A stretch of 64,000 nucleotides of DNA from Alloteropsis semialata (Eukaryota > Streptophyta > Magnoliopsida > Poales > Poaceae): positions 7,800,750-7,864,749 of the forward strand of contig CM014273.1 of assembly GCA_004135705.1 (NCBI GenBank), read 5' to 3'. The translations under genes and the position numbers were made by a program. This document shows positions 57,540 through 64,000 of the stretch, piece by piece; the first letter of the stretch is position 1; the number at the start of each line of letters is the position of its first letter. Under the pieces are notes generated by a model, which had not been told where the DNA came from, ran no database searches, and saw only the letters and a list, made by a program, of their open reading frames with translations.

Positions 57540-58778
57540 ATCTTGTTCTTGCTTGTTCTCGATTGCTAGCAGGTTCAACGGTGTTCTTGGCACGGCAAGA
57601 ACAGCCAACGTCGGAATCGGTGTACCTGTTGCTAAGGCGCAGCATCCTGTGATTGTTGTAGTCGGACAGCCAACGTCGATTCCACCCCCAAATCGAAGTT
57701 ACCCCTCCTCTCATCGAAAGATCGGGATCAGCCCCTGCCATATCATGTGGTATCAGAGCAAGGTTAATCGGTGAGAGTATATACCCACTCTTTACTTTAC
57801 CTACAGTCCAAAAATACCAAAAAAATAGGCTAGATATAAAATCCCAAAACTAGTTTGAGCCTTGCTGTTCTACCTAGTTCTTGGCTTGTTGAGTTTGTGG
57901 TTGCATCATGGTGTCATGTGCTGGTTCTTAGGATCTAATCCATTAGAGTTTTGAGTTCTTGTCACGTTTTTGTCACCATTAGTTTCGCTGCCACTTCCCC
58001 CCTTTCACGCCGCTGCATTTTTCCACTAATTTTTCGCCATCCCCACTTCCAGATCTGCACAGGAAGAAATCTTCTATATTTCTTGCATCCAATCTCCAAT
58101 TCAAGTGTTTAGATACATTCTGGAAAGCTTACTTTGTGCTCTTTCAAGGAAATTTAACCTTGCCACCAAATTCTTTCTGATCACTTTGCAATCGCTCTAG
58201 AGATTTCCGCATGTCTGCTGGGTAATCTGTGCATCTAAAAGCAAGGAGGGCTGTGTGAAGTAATTGTTTTGTTTGATTGTGCCAACCACAACTTTTGAGG
58301 CCCCTGAAAAGAATTAAAAAAGAAGAAGAAAAAAAACAAAGGAAGAAACAAGAAGGAAAAGAAGAAAGAAAGAAAAAGAGTTCTTGTTGCTGCAGTGCTC
58401 TATTTGTATGCCTTGTTTGCCGCTGTTTGGTGACTACGTTTGTGTCTAGGCTCACGTCTCTAACAAGGTTTAGCCTAGGACCAGCACGGTACCATTATGA
58501 ACATTTATTCAACTCGCTTTGGCTAACGTGGTTCTAGCTGTTCCTTGACTTTTCTTGCAGCCACCTATAGCTCCACAAATTATCTACTACGACACAGGGC
58601 TGTGCTTGTGTAACGTTTTGTGCTGTTCTTGCTGGCTGCCAACACCAACTTCCTAGTGTGGTAAGAACATGTAAGAACTTGATGGCACAAGATTGAGAGA
58701 ATGGAGTTTGCTGCCACCTAGTTCAATGAGTTGATAGGACATTTTTTTTCCTCTTGATCTTTTTGCTACAAGCTAACA

Positions 58779-61700
58779 ATGGCAGGAAATGAGGATGATG
58801 GACGCGCTCATTCACCTCGAACAAGGGGCATCATTCAACACTTTGAACGCCAAGTGAGGGTGCATGCTGAACACCTTGATGAGGATGTTCGAGTCACCAA
58901 CGAACGCCTTGGCCAATTGGAGGCCACGCAGATCGACACCAGAACACGGCTCTTAACACCTCTCTTGTAGGTATTTTGGAGCGTTTGGACAGGATGGACC
59001 AGGAGGGTCGTGATGGTACGGGACGGCGCAACAACAACAACACTGAGGGCAGCATTGCGGGGCAAGATGAGGAAGAATATTCAGCTGACACAGAGCTTGA
59101 TGGGGAGGTAAATGGCCAGCTCAACCAGCAGCAGCGCCGCCGTCGACATGGTGGACGTGCTCGTCAACCACGACGTGAGGTACGCGACAATGATGATTCT
59201 TTGGGGAAGATTAAATTCAGCATGCCCTCTTTTGATGGAAAATATGACCCCAATGCATATCTTACTTGGGAGCTAGCTGTTGATCAAAAATTTGCTTGTC
59301 ATGATTTTCCTGAAAACAAACATGTTAGGGCTGCTACTAGTGAGTTTACTGACTTTGCTTCTATTTGGTGGAGTGAATATGTGCGCAGCCATCCAAACAA
59401 CATTCCACAAACTTGGGATGCTATGAAAAGAGTTATGCGAGCTAGATTTGTTCCCTCTTATTATGCACGTGATCTTTTGCATAAGCTTCAACTTTTGAGA
59501 CAGGGAAACAAATCTGTAGAAGAGTACTATCAAGAGTTGCAAACAGGGATGCTTCGTTGTGGTTTGGTAGAAAATGAGGATGCAGCTATGGCTAGGTTCA
59601 TGGGTGGGCTAAATCGGGAAATTCAGGATATTTTGGCTTACAAAGAATACAATTCGATCTCTCGTTTGTTTCATCTTGCTTGTAAAGCTGAAAGGGAAGT
59701 ACAGGGACGAAGAGCTAGCACGAGAACTAACATTTCTGCAGGTCGTGCTACCACTTGGACGCCATCCAACCCCGCTGCCCAACTGTACCGAGCCGCTGCC
59801 CCATCTTCATCAAGCAGCAAACCACGACCTTCGACAACAAATTCCTCACCATACCCTCTCGAAACAACAAAGGGGGCAGCCGCTGCACCAACCAAGAGTT
59901 CATCCTCAATTGCATCTTCGGGGCGAACAAGGGACATTCAATGCCTCCGCTGCAAAGGTTATGGTCATGTGCGCAAGGATTGCCCAAGTGCACGTGTGCT
60001 AGTTGTGCGTCCTGATGGTGAGTATTCCTCTGCTAGTAAAGATGAAGAAACATATGCCTTGCTTGCTGCTAACAATGTAGGGGAAGATGAGGAGCACATT
60101 GGAACAGAACATGCTGAACACTATGAGAGCCTCGTAGTACAGCGAGTGTTGAGTGCACAAATGGAGAAGGCTGAACAAAATCAGCGCCATAATTTGTTTC
60201 AAACCAAGTGTGTGATCAAGGAGCGTTCTTGCCGAGTCATCATTGATGGAGGGAGCTGCAACAACTTGGCAAGTGCTGAAATGGTGGAGAAGCTTGCATT
60301 GTGCACCCAGCCACATCCGCAACCTTACTACATTCAATGGCTGAACAACAGCGGTAAGGTGAAGGTAACACGGTTGGTGAGAGTTAATTTTGCTATTGGT
60401 TCTTATCATGATTCTATTGAATGCGATGTTGTACCCATGCAAGCATGCTCTATGTTGTTAGGTAGACCATGGCAGTTTGACATCGATTCTTTGCATCATG
60501 GTAGAACAAATCAATACTCTTTTATGCATAATGACAAGAAACTTGTTTTGCACCCAATGTCTCCTGAAGCTATTTTGAAAGATGAACTTGCTAGAGCTAG
60601 TAAAGTAAAGAATCAGGAGCATGCTAAGAGTGAAAATCAGATTGTGGCAAATGAACTTGAAAAGCACAAAAAGAAGAACCCCAAATCTGGCCACAATAAC
60701 AAAAATGAGATTAAGCTGAAAGGGTCATGTTTCATTGCAACCAAATCTGACTTAGATGAAATTGATGCTAGTACTGCTGTTTGCTATGCTTTTATTTGCA
60801 AACAAACTTTGTTTTCACTTGAGGAGATACCTTCTTCTTTGCCTCCTGCAGTCACTAACCTATTGCAGGAGTATGCGGACATTTTTCCAAAGGAGGTGCC
60901 ACCGGGGCTGCCACCAATCCGTGGGATTGAGCATCAGATTGACCTTATTCCTGGGGCCTCCTTGCCCAACCGTGCACCATACAGGACCAACCCCGAAGAA
61001 ACTAAAGATATTCAGCGCCAAGTGCAAGAATTGCTCGACAAAGGTTATGTGCGTGAGTCTCTGAGCCCCTGCGTTGTTCCTGTCCTTTTAGTTCCTAAGA
61101 AAGATGGATCTTGGCGCATGTGTGTATATTGCCGAGCGATTAATAACATTACAATTAGATATCGTCATCCTATCCCTAGGCTAGATGATATGCTTGATGA
61201 ACTGAGTGGCTCAATTGTGTTCTCAAAAATTGATTTACGTAGTGGTTACCACCAGATTCGCATGAAGCTAGGAGATGAATGGAAAACAGCGTTTAAAACT
61301 AAATTCGATCTATATGAGTGGTTAGTCATGCCTTTTGGTCTCACTAATGCACCCAGCACTTTCATGAGATTAATGAATGAAGTTTTACGCGCTTTCATTG
61401 GCAGATTTGTTGTGGTATATTTTGATGACATCTTGATATACAGTAGATCACTTGAGGAACATCTTGATCATTTGCGTGCCGTTTTTAACGCTCTACATGA
61501 TGCACGTTTGTTTGGTAACCTTGAGAAGTGCACCTTTTGTACGGATCGAGTCTCTTTTCTTGGCTATGTTGTGACCCCGCAGGGAATTGAAGTTGATCAA
61601 GCCAAGGTTGAAGCAATACATAGCTGGCCGGTTCCCACAACGGTCACACAAGTGAGAAGCTTTCTCGGGCTTGCTGGATTCTATCGCCGTTTTGTGAAGG

Positions 61701-63567
61701 ATTTCAGCACCCTTGCAGCCCCATTGCACGAACTCACCAAGAAGGGCGTTACATTTACTTGGGCTGCAGCACACAAGAGTGCTTTCAACACATTGAAAGA
61801 TAAGTTAACCCGTGCCCCTTTGCTCCAACTTCCTGATTTCACTAAAACTTTTGAACTTGAATGTGATGCTAGTGGAATTGGTTTGGGAGGTGTTTTGTTA
61901 CAAGAGGGAAAACCTATAGCATACTTCAGCGAGAAGTTGAGTGGGCCTAGTTTGAACTATTCTACTTATGATAAAGAACTGCTTGCTCTAGTTCGGACTT
62001 TGGAAACATGGCAGCATTATTTATGGCCCAAAGAGTTTGTTATACATTCTGATCATGAATCATTGAAACATATTCGAAGTCAAGCAAAACTGAACCGTAG
62101 GCATGCTCGCTGGGTTGAATTCATTGAGTCTTTCCCTTATGTCATCAAACACAAGAAAGGGAGGGAAAATGTAATTGCTGATGCTTTGTCTAGACGTTAT
62201 ACCATGCTTTCACAACTTGATTTCAAAAATTTTGGCTTGGAAACAATAAAAGAGCAATATGCCCATGATGGTGATTTTAAAGATGTGTTGCTGAATTGCA
62301 AGGAGGGAAAAACATGGAACAAATTCATCCTCAATGACGGGTTTGTCTTTCGAGCTAACAAGCTATGCATTCCAGCTAGCTCTGTGCGTATGTTATTGTT
62401 GTAGGAAGCGCATGGGGGAGGGCTGATGGGACACTTTGGTGTGAAGAAGACAGAAGACATCCTTGCTGATCATTTCTTTTGGCCCAAGATGCGGAGGGAC
62501 GTGGAGAGATTCGTTGCTCGCTGCACAACATGCCAAAAAGCTAAGTCACGCCTTAATTCTCATGGTTTGTACATGCCTTTACCTGTTCCTAATGCACCAT
62601 GGGAGGATATTTCAATGGAGACTTTGTTTTAGCACTGCCTAGAACAAAGAAGGGGAGGGATAGTGTCTTTGTGGTTGTGGATAGATTTTCTAAGATGGCA
62701 CATTTCATACCATGTCATAAGACCGATGACGCTACTCATGTTGCTGATTTGTTCTTTCGTGAAATTGTTCGTTTGCATGGTGTGCCAAACACAATTGTTT
62801 CAGATCATGATGCAAAATTTCTTAGTCATTTTTGGAGAACTTTGTGGGCTAAATTGGGTACTAAGCTGCTATTTTCCACTACTTGTCATCCCCAAACTGA
62901 TGGACAAACTGAGGTTGTGAATAGAACTTTATCTACCATGCTTAGGGCTATTTTGAAAAAGAACATAAAAATGTGGGAAGAATGTTTGCCTCATGTTGAG
63001 TTTGCTTACAATCGTTCACAACACTCTACTACTAAAAAGAGCCCTTTTGAGATTGTTTATGGTTTTGTGCCTCGTGCCCCTATTGATTTGCTGCCTCTAC
63101 CAACTTCTGAGAGATTGAATTTTGATGCTAAACAACATGCTGAGTTGATGTTAAAAATGCATGAGACCACAAAAGAGAACATAGAGAACATGAATGCTAA
63201 ATATAAACTTGCTGGTAGCATAGGAAAGAAGCATGTCACTTTTGAACCAGGTGATTTGGTTTGGTTGCACTTGAGAAAGGATCGGTTTCCTGATTTGAGA
63301 AAGTCAAAGTTGCTTCCGAGAGCTGATGGTCCTTTTAAAGTTGTAGCTAAGATCAATGATAATGCATACAAACTTGAGTTGCCTGCAGATTTTGGGGTCA
63401 GCCCCACATTTAACATTGCAGATTTGAAACCATATTTGGGCGAGGAAGATGAACTTGAGTCGAGGACGACTCAAATGCAAGAAGGGGAGGATGATGAGGA
63501 CATCCCTTCCAACGATACAACCATGCCTACTACGCAGCAAGGACCAATGACAAGAGCCCGTGCATGA
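58779..63567 (+). pseudogene. Gypsy gag-pol polyprotein with several lesions
   Basis: The frame opens at 58779 (MAGNEDDGRAHSP), shifts near 58960, and continues 58976-62404. Numbered from 58976: gag about 80-220, zinc knuckle CLRCKGYGHVRKDC about 322-335, protease IIDGGSCNNL about 421, reverse transcriptase about 640-830 with YFDDILIYS about 815, RNase H from about 958 (ECDASGIGLGG). The usual MCVDCRAIN is MCVYCRAIN. A TAG at 62402-62404 interrupts before the integrase zinc-binding region (GHFGVKK, CTTCQKAK). The frame resumes at 62426-62632, shifts after a two-base insertion near 62616, and continues at 62599-63567 with the integrase core (VVDRFSKMAHF, SDHDAKF, TDGQTEVVNR). The frame ends at TGA 63565-63567, but sense codons continue to 63792, so this may be a fourth lesion. 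Confidence 0.9.
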
Positions 63568-64000
63568 GAGCTCAATTATCAGGTAAACTCGTTCCTCGCT
63601 GTCCATAAATCTTCATCTCAGAATTGGATGCTACTAAATCATTGTGATGATTTTATTGTTATTAGGAATGATGGAGAGGAAGCTAATGGGTCAACCAATC
63701 AGTTTGGACATCAAGATTACACAACAAGGAAGCACAAGATCGGACACCAAGTTCAGACTTCAAGTTCGTACAGCCAGGCAACATCAAATTGATTTGGCAA
63801 TATTTCTCGACTCCGGATGTTGTTTGAGGCATATGCGTACTCATTGGAAAGATCTTAAAGTCTATTTTCAGATGGATCCAACCTCATGACGAAATTCCAC
63901 CTGAGCTAAGAGCGATCGCCAAAATGACGTTCGGCCTTCCAGACATGGACTGAGTCATTTGTATCTCGTCCAGCCCACTAGGGGCCCATTCTATGTTAGG
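63568..64000 (+). other. Region after the Gypsy integrase
   Basis: The polyprotein frame stays open past the TGA to another stop at 63790-63792, with an ELNYQVNSFL start typical of plant Gypsy C-termini. The remaining 200 bp contains no recognised polypurine tract or LTR start. Confidence 0.5.

Larger units (their letters stand above)
57540..64000 (+). mobile_element. Gypsy (Ty3) retrotransposon, chromovirus-like, incomplete at both window edges
   Basis: The end of the 5' LTR (57540-57745) is followed by a tRNA-Met primer-binding site, TGGTATCAGAGC, at 57748-57759. A leader of about 1 kb (57760-58778) includes an A/G-rich tract near 58310-58380. Gag-pol follows in the order gag, protease, reverse transcriptase, RNase H, integrase, which is Ty3/Gypsy order. 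Sequence after the integrase has not clearly reached the 3' LTR by 64000. The integrase tail (PTFNIADLKPYLGEEDE, PMTRARA) resembles plant chromoviruses, possibly CRM or a relative. Confidence 0.88.

Noticed and set aside
57748..57759. TGGTATCAGAGC and similar matches as tRNA genes (also near 23415 and 32260)
   Set aside because: Only a short primer-binding complement of tRNA-Met is present, beside LTRs; no cloverleaf is there. No rRNA or tRNA gene was recognised in the window.

Overview
This is a plant nuclear window, almost certainly from a grass (Poaceae). Evidence: spliced genes with GT-AG introns, GC-rich 5' ends next to AT-rich introns, and a repeat load typical of grasses (Sirevirus-type and other Copia elements, a chromovirus-like Gypsy element, a CACTA transposase, Stowaway-like and other MITEs, a Helitron-like end, a truncated LINE tail). 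Three runs of exactly 1,000 N (11247-12246, 42364-43363, 56540-57539) are assembly gaps of nominal size.

Layout. 1-2.7 kb: probable last codons of an upstream gene, a Helitron-like 3' end and a foldback element. 2.76-7.5 kb: an intact UBE2S/UBC22-type ubiquitin-conjugating enzyme gene. 7.5-9.7 kb: intergenic repeats and one MITE. 9.7-11.2 kb: 1,525 bp of a long LTR cut by a gap. 12.2-19.6 kb: an intact 17-exon STRUBBELIG-receptor-family (SRF) gene encoding an LRR receptor pseudokinase. 21.5-36.1 kb: a receptor-like kinase pseudogene split inside its second exon by a Copia element (element A), whose right LTR is itself split by a 10.8-kb Sirevirus-like element that lacks pol (element B). 36.5-39.3 kb: a 5'-truncated SRF pseudogene, a tandem copy of the gene at 12.6-19.1 kb. 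43.9-47.7 kb: a 3.8-kb solo LTR with a perfect 5-bp target duplication; 1,525 bp of it match the 9.7-kb LTR fragment in inverted orientation. 47.9-50.8 kb: two paralogous genes for small multi-pass membrane proteins on the minus strand. 51.2-54.8 kb: a CACTA (TNP2) transposase with a frameshift, followed by a 494-bp tandem array running into a gap. 57.5-64 kb: a Gypsy element, nearly complete but with at least four coding lesions.

Only four protein genes look intact: UBC22, SRF and the two small membrane-protein genes. UBC22 would act with the APC/C in building ubiquitin chains; SRF would be a plasma-membrane receptor that signals without canonical kinase catalysis. No operon-like or pathway clustering is visible. 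The unusual biology is in the nested repeats: a short palindrome multiplied more than 20 times through element B, including in its coding frames, and a nesting order that disagrees with LTR divergence.
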